46,091 nucleotides of DNA from Lachnospiraceae bacterium (GTDB taxonomy: Bacteria > Bacillota > Clostridia > Lachnospirales > Lachnospiraceae), in contig JAAUZC010000005.1 in assembly GCA_014804795.1 (NCBI GenBank), forward strand, positions 3,982 to 50,072. Reading direction: 5' to 3'. A program made the position numbers and the translations under genes. Shown here piece after piece: positions 16,094 through 25,495 of the stretch. How positions within the stretch are numbered: position 1 is the first letter of the stretch; every line of letters starts with the position of its first letter. The notes beneath the pieces are model-generated. The model was not told the origin of the DNA. It saw nothing but the letters and a program-made list of their open reading frames with translations, and did no database searches.

Positions 16094-17779
16094 ATGGTAT
16101 CAAAAACAAAAAAAGGCCTGTTTGAGTCGAAAGTCTTTGACTCACGGATTAAATCCGCGAATACACAGGCCGGTGAGATCTGGTTGGGGTATTTCGGCGG
16201 TCCGATGCTGATGTTCATGGCTTACTACTCGGTTGCCGGTACATACCTGACCCAGTTTTATACGGATGTTCTGGGACTGGCAGGCGGCTTCCTGACCCTG
16301 ATGCCCGTCATTTCCAAGGTCATCGATGCGATCACTAATATCGTTATGGGACGTATCATTGACAGGACCAGAACAAAACAGGGAAAGGCAAGGCCCTGGG
16401 TGCTGATATCCGGCATATTGTTTGCCGTCACGGGCTCTCTGCTCTACGCGGTGCCGAGAGCATCCTATCAGGTACAGATTGTCTGGATCACAGTCAGCTA
16501 TAATCTGTTTTTCTCTTTTGCATTTACAATCTATAACATGAGTCATACTCTGATGGTACCTCTGTCTACCCGTAATACCAAGCAGAGAGATACGTTGGCT
16601 CTGGTACAGAACGCAGGTATGAATATGCTGCCCGGTATGCTTTCTTCTGTTATTATGCCTTTCCTGGTGGCGAAGTTCGGTGTGGGGCTTCAGGCACAGG
16701 GCAACTGGATGATGTTCATGAGTATCCTGTCTATTCTGGCGCTGCCGGCTACGTTAGTCGAGTATTATTTTACAAAAGAGCGGGTTACGGAGGATGAGAT
16801 GTCTGCAGCTCAGAGCGGTGAGGATAATACGGTATCTTTCACCAAACAGATCATAGCCTGTTTTAAGGACAGATACTGGCTGATCATCATGGGGTTTATC
16901 GCGATGTACGAAATTTTCAATATTCTGCAGACCAACTCCATGCTCTATTACTGTAACTGGGTGCTGGATTCTTCTGTGGAAGGCGGTGCCGCAAAGCAGG
17001 CGCTGCTGAATATGCTGGGGCAGGCGCCTTTAGGAATCGGTGTATTCGTTCTGTGGCCTCTTGTCAGAAAATTCGGTAAACGCCGCACCATGCAGGTTGG
17101 ATTTATTATCGCGGCCGCAGGCGCTCTGGGCGTTATGCTGGCCGGGGATAACATGGGCATGGTTTTGGGCTGCATGATGCTCAAGTCCATCGGTGCCATT
17201 CCTACGATGGTCATGGCGGCTATGATGGCGGAGGCACTGGATCATATCGAGTGGAAAAATAATTACCGTGCGGATGGTTTTACCGCCGCAATCCGCAGCA
17301 TTTGTCTGGTGGTCGCTGCCGGTATCGGGCAGAGTATCATCCTGTCCGGAATAGCAAGCCGGGGTTACATCGCTCCCGAGGCTGCAACACAGATTATCCA
17401 GCAGCCTGATGCGATGAAGAGTTTCTTTGTCTGGTGTTTTGCCGGCGCTCCTCTGATCGGTTATCTCATCGGTGCGGTGCTGATGGTATTCTTTGATGTG
17501 GAGAACAAGATTCCTCAGATCTCCGCGGATATTACCGCACGCCACCGCGCCGAGGCTGAGGCACGCGGCGAAGTGTATTACTCTGCTGAAGAGAAGGCCG
17601 CAATGGAGCAGGCCGAGCAGGAGAAGATTGCCGAGGCGAAGCGTATTGAGGAATTAAAAGAAAAGTGCGCTAAGAAAGGGCTGAACTTCGAGGAAGAAGA
17701 GGCCGCTTATCAGGCGAAACTTGCGGCGAAAAAAGCGAAGGAAGAAGCCAAGGCCGCAAAGAAAAACAAAAAGAAATAA
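16094..17779 (+). CDS. GPH-family (MelB-like) symporter with charged C-terminal tail
   Basis: A 561-residue MFS transporter related to the one at 8789: about 12 hydrophobic segments, the same DRTRTKQGKARPW loop motif, MSHTLMVPLST helix and QAPLGIG segment. After the last helix (about residue 475) it has an 85-residue hydrophilic tail rich in Ala, Lys and Glu (EEKAAMEQAEQEKIAEAK type), probably a coiled coil, ending in a poly-Lys run. The tail is absent from the other copy. ATG 16094 is set by AGGAGG 9 nt upstream. It heads a run of GH3, GH2, GH78 and GH1 genes on the same strand and probably imports their substrate. Confidence 0.9.
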   Translation: MVSKTKKGLFESKVFDSRIKSANTQAGEIWLGYFGGPMLMFMAYYSVAGTYLTQFYTDVLGLAGGFLTLMPVISKVIDAITNIVMGRIIDRTRTKQGKARPWVLISGILFAVTGSLLYAVPRASYQVQIVWITVSYNLFFSFAFTIYNMSHTLMVPLSTRNTKQRDTLALVQNAGMNMLPGMLSSVIMPFLVAKFGVGLQAQGNWMMFMSILSILALPATLVEYYFTKERVTEDEMSAAQSGEDNTVSFTKQIIACFKDRYWLIIMGFIAMYEIFNILQTNSMLYYCNWVLDSSVEGGAAKQALLNMLGQAPLGIGVFVLWPLVRKFGKRRTMQVGFIIAAAGALGVMLAGDNMGMVLGCMMLKSIGAIPTMVMAAMMAEALDHIEWKNNYRADGFTAAIRSICLVVAAGIGQSIILSGIASRGYIAPEAATQIIQQPDAMKSFFVWCFAGAPLIGYLIGAVLMVFFDVENKIPQISADITARHRAEAEARGEVYYSAEEKAAMEQAEQEKIAEAKRIEELKEKCAKKGLNFEEEEAAYQAKLAAKKAKEEAKAAKKNKKK

Positions 17780-17802
17780 GAGGATACTTATCCCTTTTAT
17801 AA

Positions 17803-17833
17803 AACAGGCGGGTGGCAGAGCTGCCCGCCTGTT
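17803..17833 (+). promoter_or_regulatory. Intercistronic hairpin between symporter and GH3
   Basis: AACAGGCGGG pairs with CCCGCCTGTT, with an inner CAG/CTG extension after a bulge. No T run follows, so it looks like an mRNA-stabilising or processing hairpin rather than a terminator. It may set different levels for transporter and enzymes. Confidence 0.4.
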
Positions 17834-17867
17834 ATGCCAAAATGGGAAATGGGTCTGGAGGATTATA

Positions 17868-20321
17868 ATGAAACTGAATGAGTATGAGATAAAACATAAT
17901 ACATATCTTCGTGAAAACGGGGCGGAATGTACGGTACTTTTGAAAAAGGACGGGAATTTTCCTCTGAGAAAGACAGAGCAGATCGCCCTCTATGGAAGCG
18001 GGGCAAGATATACGATCAAAGGCGGCACAGGATCCGGCGAAGTCAATTCCAGATTCTATGTGACGGTTGAGGAAGGGCTTAAAAATGCCGGCTTTACCAT
18101 TACCTCAGGCAGCTGGCTGGATGGATATGATAAAGTGCGCGCAGAGGCAAAGCAGCAGTTTATCAAGGACATCAAGGCCGAGGCAAAAGCAAAGCATACC
18201 CAGGCAGTTATGCTCTGTATGGGGCGTTCCATGGCGGAGCCGGAGTACCAGCTGCCGATAGACGGGGCGGGGGATACGGCTGTCTATGTACTTTCCCGTA
18301 TTTCCGGGGAGGGGAGTGACCGGGAACCGGTTTCAGGGGAGATTCTGCTTTCGGAGACGGAAAAGAGGGATATTCTGGCATGTAATGCGAAGTATAAGAA
18401 CTTTATGCTGGTGATCAATGCAGGTGGTGTTGTGGATCTGACTGCGGTGAAGGATGTGAAGAATATTTTGATCCTGTCCCAGCTTGGTGTGGAGACCGGA
18501 GACATTTTGGCAGACATTCTTCTTGGAAAAAGCAGTCCGTCAGGAAAGCTTACCACTACATGGAGTGCATGGAAGGATTATCCGTCCATAGGTGAATTCG
18601 GCGGCAGGGATGAGACCAGATATAAGGAAGGCATTTATGTGGGATACCGTTATTTTGACAGTGTCGGGAAAGCGCCGTTATATCCGTTTGGATATGGGCT
18701 TTCTTATACCGATTTCCGTATGGAAAGAGGCAGCATCCGGCTAAGCGGGCAAACGGTTACGGTGACTGCAGATATTAAGAATGTGGGAAATGATGCCGGC
18801 AAGGAAGTACTGCAGGTATATGTGTCCTCTCCGGAAGGAAAACTGGATCAGCCCTATCAGGCGCTGGCAGGTTTTGCAAAGACAAAGCTGCTTGCTCCCG
18901 GGGAGGAGCAGAATCTTTCCGTCAGTTTTGAAATGTCTGATATCGCGTCATACGAGGAAGAGACGGCAAGCTACATTCTGGAGGCAGGCGATTATGTCAT
19001 CCGTGCCGGAAGCAGCAGCGGCAATACAGAAGTGTACGGCGTGATCCGCGTGGAAGAAAGAAAGGTCTGCATGAAAACCAGGAATGTGATGGGAAAACCG
19101 GACTTTACCGATTACAAACTGGCGGAGGGAGAAAGAAAAAGCAGTTCGCTTTCGGAGGGAGAGCTGGCGGAAACGACAGTACTGACGCTTGGGAAGGATG
19201 CGATTGCCACCGCCAATGTGGATTTTAATCTGGAATGTGAAATTGATGCAGATGTCAGAAAGCTTTCTGATGAGCAGCTGATCAAAATGAATCTGGGAGC
19301 CTTTGATCCAAAGGGCGGTATGGCCAGTATCATCGGAAACGCAGGCTTTAGCGTTGCCGGGGCCGCAGGACAGACATTTATGGAGGCAAAAGAGTACGGC
19401 ATTCCTTCCATGGTCATGGCGGACGGTCCCGCCGGACTTCGTCTCAGCCGCGAATATGCAAGGGACAAAAACGGAGCGTCTCATGTTCTGGGGGCAACCT
19501 TTCCGGAGTCTATCATGGACTTTTTGCCAAAGATCGCAAGACTGTTCATGAAGCAGATAGGCTACAAGGTAAAGAAAACGGATACTATCGAGAATCAGTA
19601 CGCAACCGCAATCCCGATCGGAACAGCGATCGCACAGAGCTTCAACCTTGAGTTTGCGGAAAAATGCGGAGATATTGTGGGTTTCGAAATGGAACTGTTT
19701 GGCGTACACCTGTGGCTGGCGCCGGCGCTCAACATTCACAGAAGCATCCGCTGCGGGAGAACCTTTGAATATTTTTCCGAGGATCCTGTCATCAGCGGTG
19801 AATTTGCCGCTGCCATTACCAGAGGGGTACAGGCACATCCGGGGTGCGGAACCACGATCAAGCATTATGCCGCAAATAATCAGGAGCTGAACCGTACACA
19901 GAATAACAGCCAGGCAAGCGAGCGGACGCTCCGCGAGATATATCTGAAGGGATTTGGAATTGCGGTAAGGAAATCACAGCCCAAGGCAGTTATGACGTCC
20001 TACAATTTGATCAATGGCGTTCACACGTCAGAACATAAGGGTATGATTGGAGACGTGCTGAAATGTGAGTTTGGTTATAAGGGAATTGTTATGACCGACT
20101 GGGTAATCGCGAACTATGCGACGGATAAAAACAGTATCCATCCTGTGGCAAAAGCACCGAACGTGATCATGGCAGGAGGGGATCTCTTTATGCCGGGCAG
20201 CAAGGCGGACTATGAAGACGTGGCAGCAGCCCTGCAGGAAGGAAAGGTCACAAGAGAACAGATGCAGATCAATGCATCGCGGACTGCCAGAATGGCGAGG
20301 GAATTAGTGAAAAGTAAATAG
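17868..20321 (+). CDS. GH3 beta-glycosidase with permuted domain order
   Basis: An 817-residue retaining beta-glycosidase, probably a beta-glucosidase. The domain order is reversed from the common one: the (alpha/beta)6 sandwich C-domain comes first (VMLCMGRS, VLVINAGGVVDL-like and LGKSSPSGKLTTTW near residues 100-230), then an Fn3-like domain (FGYGLSYTDF onward), and the TIM-barrel catalytic domain last. The nucleophile is Asp744 in GIVMTDW; the barrel also shows MADGPAGLR, FEYFSEDP and TIKHYAANNQE. This layout is known from clostridial and Butyrivibrio/Ruminococcus enzymes. There is no signal peptide. ATG 17868 follows CTGGAGG; the longer frame from 17721 would overlap the symporter tail and is rejected. 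GH2 follows after 35 nt. Confidence 0.9.
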   Translation: MKLNEYEIKHNTYLRENGAECTVLLKKDGNFPLRKTEQIALYGSGARYTIKGGTGSGEVNSRFYVTVEEGLKNAGFTITSGSWLDGYDKVRAEAKQQFIKDIKAEAKAKHTQAVMLCMGRSMAEPEYQLPIDGAGDTAVYVLSRISGEGSDREPVSGEILLSETEKRDILACNAKYKNFMLVINAGGVVDLTAVKDVKNILILSQLGVETGDILADILLGKSSPSGKLTTTWSAWKDYPSIGEFGGRDETRYKEGIYVGYRYFDSVGKAPLYPFGYGLSYTDFRMERGSIRLSGQTVTVTADIKNVGNDAGKEVLQVYVSSPEGKLDQPYQALAGFAKTKLLAPGEEQNLSVSFEMSDIASYEEETASYILEAGDYVIRAGSSSGNTEVYGVIRVEERKVCMKTRNVMGKPDFTDYKLAEGERKSSSLSEGELAETTVLTLGKDAIATANVDFNLECEIDADVRKLSDEQLIKMNLGAFDPKGGMASIIGNAGFSVAGAAGQTFMEAKEYGIPSMVMADGPAGLRLSREYARDKNGASHVLGATFPESIMDFLPKIARLFMKQIGYKVKKTDTIENQYATAIPIGTAIAQSFNLEFAEKCGDIVGFEMELFGVHLWLAPALNIHRSIRCGRTFEYFSEDPVISGEFAAAITRGVQAHPGCGTTIKHYAANNQELNRTQNNSQASERTLREIYLKGFGIAVRKSQPKAVMTSYNLINGVHTSEHKGMIGDVLKCEFGYKGIVMTDWVIANYATDKNSIHPVAKAPNVIMAGGDLFMPGSKADYEDVAAALQEGKVTREQMQINASRTARMARELVKSK

Positions 20322-20356
20322 TGCCGTCGTGCAGCGACTTTTAATAGAGGTAGAAT

Positions 20357-22702
20357 ATGAAAAAAATAGATTTTAATGATAATTGGTTGTTCTGGAAGCA
20401 GGGGAGTGAAGAGAAGCAGGTTGTCACTCTGCCTCATGATGCCCAGATTTATGAGGAGCGGGGTGCTGACGTTTCCGATGGCGGTCACGGTTATTTTCCC
20501 GGCGGTGTATATGTATATGAAAAGACATTTACCGCTCCGGCGGAGTGGAAAGATAAAAATATTCTGGCAGAATTTGAGGGGGTCTATAAAAACTGTGTCA
20601 TTTCCCTGAACGGTAAAGAAATCGGCAGTCATAAGTACGGCTACACCACCTTTACCGTGGAACTGGCCGGATTGAAGTATGGCGAAGAAAATATCCTGAC
20701 CGTGGTTGCCGATAACTCAAAGCTGCCTAATTCCAGGTGGTATTCCGGTTCCGGCATTTACCGCCCCGTATGGCTGTATATCGGAGAGAAGAGTCATATC
20801 GCATACCGGGGTGTAAAAATCACCCCTTTGTCCGTCAGTCCTGCCAGAGTGCGGGTTGAAACCAGGGCGGGTGCCGGCCGGATTGTCGTTGAAATTCTGG
20901 ATGGCAGTGAAGTTGTGGCCAGTGGTTCGGGTCCCCTGTGTGAGATAGAGATTCCGGATGGTAAACCGTGGAGTGATGAAGCACCCAATCTGTATACCTG
21001 CAGAGTTACCCTGACGGAAGACGAAGCGGTGGTGGATACCGTTTTGGAAACCTTCGGTATCCGTATGATCACCTGGAGTCCCAAGGGTCTGTTTATCAAT
21101 GGAAAGGAGACCCTGCTTCGGGGCGGCTGTGTTCATCATGACAACGGCATTCTGGGAGCTGCCGCATACGATGAAAGCGAATGGAGACGTGTCCGTATTA
21201 TGAAGGAGGCAGGCTTTAACGCCCTGCGTATGGCGCACAATCCCTGCAGCCGCGCCATGCTGGAGGCATGTGATCATTATGGTATGTATGTGATGGACGA
21301 AACCTTTGATATGTGGTACAACCGCAAGACAAAGTTTGACTATGGCAATGATTTTGAAGAATGCTGGAAAGAAGATACTGCCGAAATGGTGGAGCGGGAT
21401 TACAACCATCCCAGCGTTATCATGTACTCCATTGGCAATGAAGTGGCGGAGCCTTTTGAGGCAAAGGGAGTTAATGCGGGTAAAGCAATGGTGGATCTGA
21501 TTCACGGTATGGATACTTCCCGTCCTGTGACCTGCGGCCTGAACCTGATGATCCTCAGCCGGGCGGCTAAAGGTCAGGGAATCTACAAGGATGGGGAACA
21601 AAGCAATGCGGCAGCCGGGAAAAAGCAGAAAGAAGGCGGCAACGCCAGCCTTGCTTTCAACATCATTGCGTCCTTCGTGGGTACTGGTATGAACAAGGGA
21701 GGCAATTCCCCTAAGGTGGATGTCATTGCCACTCCCATTATCAACTCCCTGGACATTGCGGGGTATAACTATGGTTCCGGCCGTTATCCTCTGGAAGAGA
21801 AACAGCATCCGGAACGTATCATTTTCGGCTCGGAGACATTCCCGCAGGATATCTGGAAAAACTGGGAGATGGTGAAGAAGTTTCCCTATCTGGTGGGTGA
21901 TTTCATGTGGACTGCATGGGACTATCTGGGCGAAGCGGGTATCGGTGCCTGGAGCTATACCGGAGGCATGCCCTTCAACCGTCCTTACCCCTGGGTGCTG
22001 GGAGGCGCAGGCGTGATTGACATTATCGGTATCCCTGACGGCTCCTGCCGCTATGCTTCTACCGTCTGGGGATTGGAAAAAGCGCCCAGGATTGCAGTAA
22101 GGCCCGTGAACCATCCCGGTGTGCGGGTGAGCAAGTCTGTCTGGAGAGGCACGAACGCGATGGAAAGCTGGTCATGGAAAGGCTGCGAGGGGAATAAAGC
22201 GGAGGTGGAGGTCTATTCTGATGCCGCATCCGTGGAACTGCTGCTGAACGGAAAATCTCTTGGTAAAAAGAAGATAAAAGAGTGTAAAGTCATTTTTAAA
22301 ACGAAGTATGCTCCAGGCACCCTGACCGCCGTGGCTTATACAGAAGGCGGCAGAGAGCAGGCACGGCATGAGCTGGTCTCCGCCACTGGGGAAACGACCA
22401 TTGCAGTCAAACCGGAAGTGACCGCAGCTAAAGCGGGTGAGATTGTATATGTTCCCGTGGAGCTTGTGGGTGAGAACGGCATTGTGGAATCCAATGCAGA
22501 CCGGAAGCTGACGGTTTCCGTTCAGGGTGGCGAACTGTTGGGCTTTGGCTCCGCCAATCCCTGCCATGAGGAGCAGTACCATACAGGATCCTTTACTACA
22601 TACTATGGTCGTGCTCTGGCGGTAGTTCGTGTGACTGGTGATACTACTGTCAGCGTAACGGATGGAAAGAGCGGCGCAAGTGCAGAGATTTCCGTAAAAT
22701 AA
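20357..22702 (+). CDS. GH2 beta-glycosidase (beta-galactosidase-like)
   Basis: A 781-residue GH2 enzyme with a sugar-binding jelly roll (about 1-150, RWYSGSGIYRPVWL), an Ig-like domain (150-240), a TIM barrel (240-560) and C-terminal Ig-like domains as in DUF4982-type GH2. Catalytic residues: acid/base Glu362 in SIGNEV and nucleophile Glu493 in FGSETFPQD. The family hallmarks RGGCVHHDN and NALRMAHNPCS are also present. Substrate could be beta-galactoside, beta-glucuronide or alpha-L-arabinoside; the sequence does not decide. It has no signal peptide, so it is cytoplasmic. It sits in the run after GH3 and before GH78, with a hairpin in the gap that follows. Confidence 0.9.
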   Translation: MKKIDFNDNWLFWKQGSEEKQVVTLPHDAQIYEERGADVSDGGHGYFPGGVYVYEKTFTAPAEWKDKNILAEFEGVYKNCVISLNGKEIGSHKYGYTTFTVELAGLKYGEENILTVVADNSKLPNSRWYSGSGIYRPVWLYIGEKSHIAYRGVKITPLSVSPARVRVETRAGAGRIVVEILDGSEVVASGSGPLCEIEIPDGKPWSDEAPNLYTCRVTLTEDEAVVDTVLETFGIRMITWSPKGLFINGKETLLRGGCVHHDNGILGAAAYDESEWRRVRIMKEAGFNALRMAHNPCSRAMLEACDHYGMYVMDETFDMWYNRKTKFDYGNDFEECWKEDTAEMVERDYNHPSVIMYSIGNEVAEPFEAKGVNAGKAMVDLIHGMDTSRPVTCGLNLMILSRAAKGQGIYKDGEQSNAAAGKKQKEGGNASLAFNIIASFVGTGMNKGGNSPKVDVIATPIINSLDIAGYNYGSGRYPLEEKQHPERIIFGSETFPQDIWKNWEMVKKFPYLVGDFMWTAWDYLGEAGIGAWSYTGGMPFNRPYPWVLGGAGVIDIIGIPDGSCRYASTVWGLEKAPRIAVRPVNHPGVRVSKSVWRGTNAMESWSWKGCEGNKAEVEVYSDAASVELLLNGKSLGKKKIKECKVIFKTKYAPGTLTAVAYTEGGREQARHELVSATGETTIAVKPEVTAAKAGEIVYVPVELVGENGIVESNADRKLTVSVQGGELLGFGSANPCHEEQYHTGSFTTYYGRALAVVRVTGDTTVSVTDGKSGASAEISVK

Positions 22703-22736
22703 TATGTGAATGGTCTGGAGAGAAGAGAGCGGAACA

Positions 22737-22756
22737 AGTTCCCGTAAGCGGGAACT
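22737..22756 (+). promoter_or_regulatory. Intercistronic hairpin between GH2 and GH78
   Basis: AGTTCCCG (22737-22744) and CGGGAACT (22749-22756) form a perfect 8-bp stem with a TAAG loop, just ahead of the AAGGAG site of the GH78 gene. There is no T run. It probably affects RNA stability or access to the next start. Confidence 0.4.
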
Positions 22757-22774
22757 CTAATAAGGAGCATTATT

Positions 22775-25495
22775 ATGAAAGCAATTCATTTACGGACAGA
22801 AAATTTAAAAGAGCCGCTGGGACTGGGGACAACAACTCCCAGATTCTACTGGAACTGTGAGGGCGGGATTACCCAGACCGCCTACAAAATAGTGGCAAAG
22901 CGGGAGGGAGTGATAATCTGGGACAGCGGGAAGATATTATCCTCCCGTATGACTCACATTGCCTACGAGGGCTTACCGCTCCGCAGCCGGGACAGGGTGG
23001 AATGGTCGGTGACGCTCTGGGATGAGAATGACCAACCGGGCGAGAAGGTTCAAAGTTGGTTCGAGTTGGGATTACTGGAGCCTTCTGACTGGACCGCCAG
23101 ATGGATTGCGGGAGATTATAAACCGAAAAAAAAAGAACGTTATCCGGTGGACTGCTTCTGCCGTACATTTTCTGTGGAAAAGCTGGTAGCGAAAGCCAGA
23201 CTCTATGCCACCGCCCGGGGTGTGTATGATGTGACAGTCAACGGGAAAAGGATAGAGGAATTCATTCTGGCTCCCGGAATGACCGATTATCGGAAGCGCA
23301 TCCAGTATCAGACTTATGATGTGACTGCTCTGTTACAGCAGGAGAATACGGTAGAACTGCGTCTTGCGGATGGCTGGTATAGGGGCAGCAGTGCCGCCTA
23401 TGGGGTTACAAATGTCTATGGGACGCAAACCAGTATAGTTGCCCAATTAGAGATCGCGCTGACAGACGGCACGATCCAGACCTATGTCACGGATGATTCC
23501 TGGAAATGGTCCAATGACGGTCCCATTCGGTTTGCCGATTTGAAAGATGGAGAGATTTATGATGCCCGAAGGAAGCCTGGTTACGGCAAAACTGCCAAAG
23601 TGGTGAATGGATCCGGGAACAGCAATACTGTCAAAGCGGGGGCTGGCTCCGGAAGTGGAGGGAATGTAGGAGACGCAGGCGGTTCCTTGAATAGTGCAAA
23701 ACTGACGGCCTCAAACAATGTGCCGGTTCGGGAAAAAGAGCGCTTTACACCAATATTGCTGCAGGGAAAAAATGGCGTCAGGGTTTTGGACTTTGGGCAA
23801 AATATTGCAGGATACCTGGAGTTTACGGTAAAGGGACAATCCGGCAGCAAGATGAGGCTCATCTGCGGGGAGGTATTGGACAAAGATGGCAGGGTGGATC
23901 TGTCCGGCATTCAGGAATCCCGTCCTGCAAAGGGGTGGAGCCAAATGAGTCTGGTGAAAAAACTCCTGACTAACAAGGTCAGCGGTGAATCGGATCCCAC
24001 ACCCAGGCAGGAAATCAGATTTGTCTGTTCCGGCGGTGAGGATCATTACAAGACCAGCTTTGCAGTCTTTGGATTTCGGTATGTGCAGGTGGAAGGAGAT
24101 ATTACAATCTGTCCGGAAGATTTCAGCGCCATAGCGGTCTATTCTGATATGGAAGAGACCGGCAGCTTTGTGTGCTCTGATGAGAGGATCAACCGTCTGG
24201 TAGAGAATACCAGGTGGAGCATGAAGGGAAATTTTCTTGACATCCCCACAGACTGCCCGACCAGAGAACGGTTGGGGTGGACGGGAGATGCCCAGATTTT
24301 CTTTGATACAGGTGCATATCTGATGGATACAGCGGCATTTTTCGGCAAGTGGCTTAAGGATATGGAGGATGCACAGTATAAGGACGGCTTGCTGCCCGCA
24401 GTACTGCCCTATCAGGGGGTGGAAATGATGTATAAATCTACCGGTTCCTCTGTGGGCTGGGCGGACGCAGTGTATTTGATCCCTTATCGTTATTATAGGC
24501 GCTATGGCGACCGGAGTATTTTGGAGCGCACCTGGCCCATGGTAGAGAAGTATGCGGAATACCTTATGGCTCATCTGGGCATGAAAAGCAAAAAGGAAGC
24601 AAAGGTCAATCTGCATAATGCATATACCTACGAGAAGGGCGTTCATCTGGGCGAATGGCTGGAGCCGGAGGAATTCCGTGACAAGGTATACGGCGCGCAG
24701 GCAAAGTACCCGGAGGAATGTACCGCTTATCTGTACTACGCGATGGAAACCATTGGCGAGATAGCAGATATTCTGGGCAAAGACAACATGCGGGAACGCT
24801 GTCTTGAGACGGCTATGGGAGCAAAGGCGGCTTATGATGCCCTGTTTGTAAAGACGGGAGCCCTTGACACAGACCGACAGGCCAAGCTGGTCAGACCTCT
24901 TGCGCTGGGACTGTTGGATGGAGAGACAAAGAAAAAGGCACAGGAACGTCTGGTTCAGGCAGTGGAGCATTATAATTACCGTGTGGGAACCGGCTTTTTG
25001 TCAACGCCTTTTCTTCTGCCGGTGCTGACGGAGGCAGGGGAGACAGAGACAGCCTACAAGATGCTGGAGAATACAGAGAAACCCGGATGGCTTGCGGAGG
25101 TTCTGGAGGGCGCTACCACGATCTGGGAGAACTGGGAAGGAAACTTGAGCCAGAATCATTATTCCCCCGGTGCAGTCTGCCAGTGGTTGTTTGATACAGT
25201 CGCGGGTATCCGCGTGGAAGGGGAAAACAGGCTGACTGTTGCGCCTATGCCGGGCGGCTGTTTGCAGTATGCAGAGGCAGTATATCTCAGCCCTTACGGA
25301 AGAGTATTGAGCCGTTGGGAAAAGAAGGATGAGGAAATATCCTATACGGTAGAGATACCGGTAAATGTTACGGCGGAGATACTTCTACCGGACGGAACAA
25401 GTGAGACCGCAGGTTCTGGGGTGCATACTTACCTCAGTGCGGAGGATTTCCGGGACACTGAAAAGAATAAGGAGAATAAAAATGTCGAACAGTGA
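22775..25495 (+). CDS. GH78 alpha-L-rhamnosidase
   Basis: A 906-residue inverting alpha-L-rhamnosidase, the intact paralogue of the broken copy at 10328 and more distant from the one at 4577. The acid block TDCPTRERLGWTGD gives Asp493, Glu498 and Asp505; the general base is Glu785 in TTIWENWEG. Between the jelly roll and the next strand (about residues 275-310) there is an inserted Gly/Ser/Asn-rich stretch (KAGAGSGSGGNVGDAGGS), resembling a flexible linker inside a domain. No signal peptide. The start has AAGGAG. Its 3' end overlaps the GH1 start by 14 nt, so the two are translationally coupled; rhamnose removal and beta-glucoside removal then act on the same molecule, as for a rutinoside-type substrate (inferred). 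Confidence 0.93.
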   Translation: MKAIHLRTENLKEPLGLGTTTPRFYWNCEGGITQTAYKIVAKREGVIIWDSGKILSSRMTHIAYEGLPLRSRDRVEWSVTLWDENDQPGEKVQSWFELGLLEPSDWTARWIAGDYKPKKKERYPVDCFCRTFSVEKLVAKARLYATARGVYDVTVNGKRIEEFILAPGMTDYRKRIQYQTYDVTALLQQENTVELRLADGWYRGSSAAYGVTNVYGTQTSIVAQLEIALTDGTIQTYVTDDSWKWSNDGPIRFADLKDGEIYDARRKPGYGKTAKVVNGSGNSNTVKAGAGSGSGGNVGDAGGSLNSAKLTASNNVPVREKERFTPILLQGKNGVRVLDFGQNIAGYLEFTVKGQSGSKMRLICGEVLDKDGRVDLSGIQESRPAKGWSQMSLVKKLLTNKVSGESDPTPRQEIRFVCSGGEDHYKTSFAVFGFRYVQVEGDITICPEDFSAIAVYSDMEETGSFVCSDERINRLVENTRWSMKGNFLDIPTDCPTRERLGWTGDAQIFFDTGAYLMDTAAFFGKWLKDMEDAQYKDGLLPAVLPYQGVEMMYKSTGSSVGWADAVYLIPYRYYRRYGDRSILERTWPMVEKYAEYLMAHLGMKSKKEAKVNLHNAYTYEKGVHLGEWLEPEEFRDKVYGAQAKYPEECTAYLYYAMETIGEIADILGKDNMRERCLETAMGAKAAYDALFVKTGALDTDRQAKLVRPLALGLLDGETKKKAQERLVQAVEHYNYRVGTGFLSTPFLLPVLTEAGETETAYKMLENTEKPGWLAEVLEGATTIWENWEGNLSQNHYSPGAVCQWLFDTVAGIRVEGENRLTVAPMPGGCLQYAEAVYLSPYGRVLSRWEKKDEEISYTVEIPVNVTAEILLPDGTSETAGSGVHTYLSAEDFRDTEKNKENKNVEQ

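Noticed and set aside
17721-17867. Upstream extension of the GH3 frame
   Set aside because: The added 49 residues are the shifted frame of the symporter's Lys-rich tail; ATG 17868 has the ribosome binding site.
18948-19865. 305-codon minus-strand frame opposite GH3
   Set aside because: Shadow of the GH3 catalytic domain with no recognisable motif.
20717-22114. 465-codon minus-strand frame opposite GH2
   Set aside because: It is antisense to a gene with full GH2 motifs; its composition (many His, Gly, Cys) is that of a shadow frame.
23711-24970. 419-codon minus-strand frame opposite GH78
   Set aside because: It lies fully inside the intact rhamnosidase gene, has no ribosome binding site or domain, and is a shadow.
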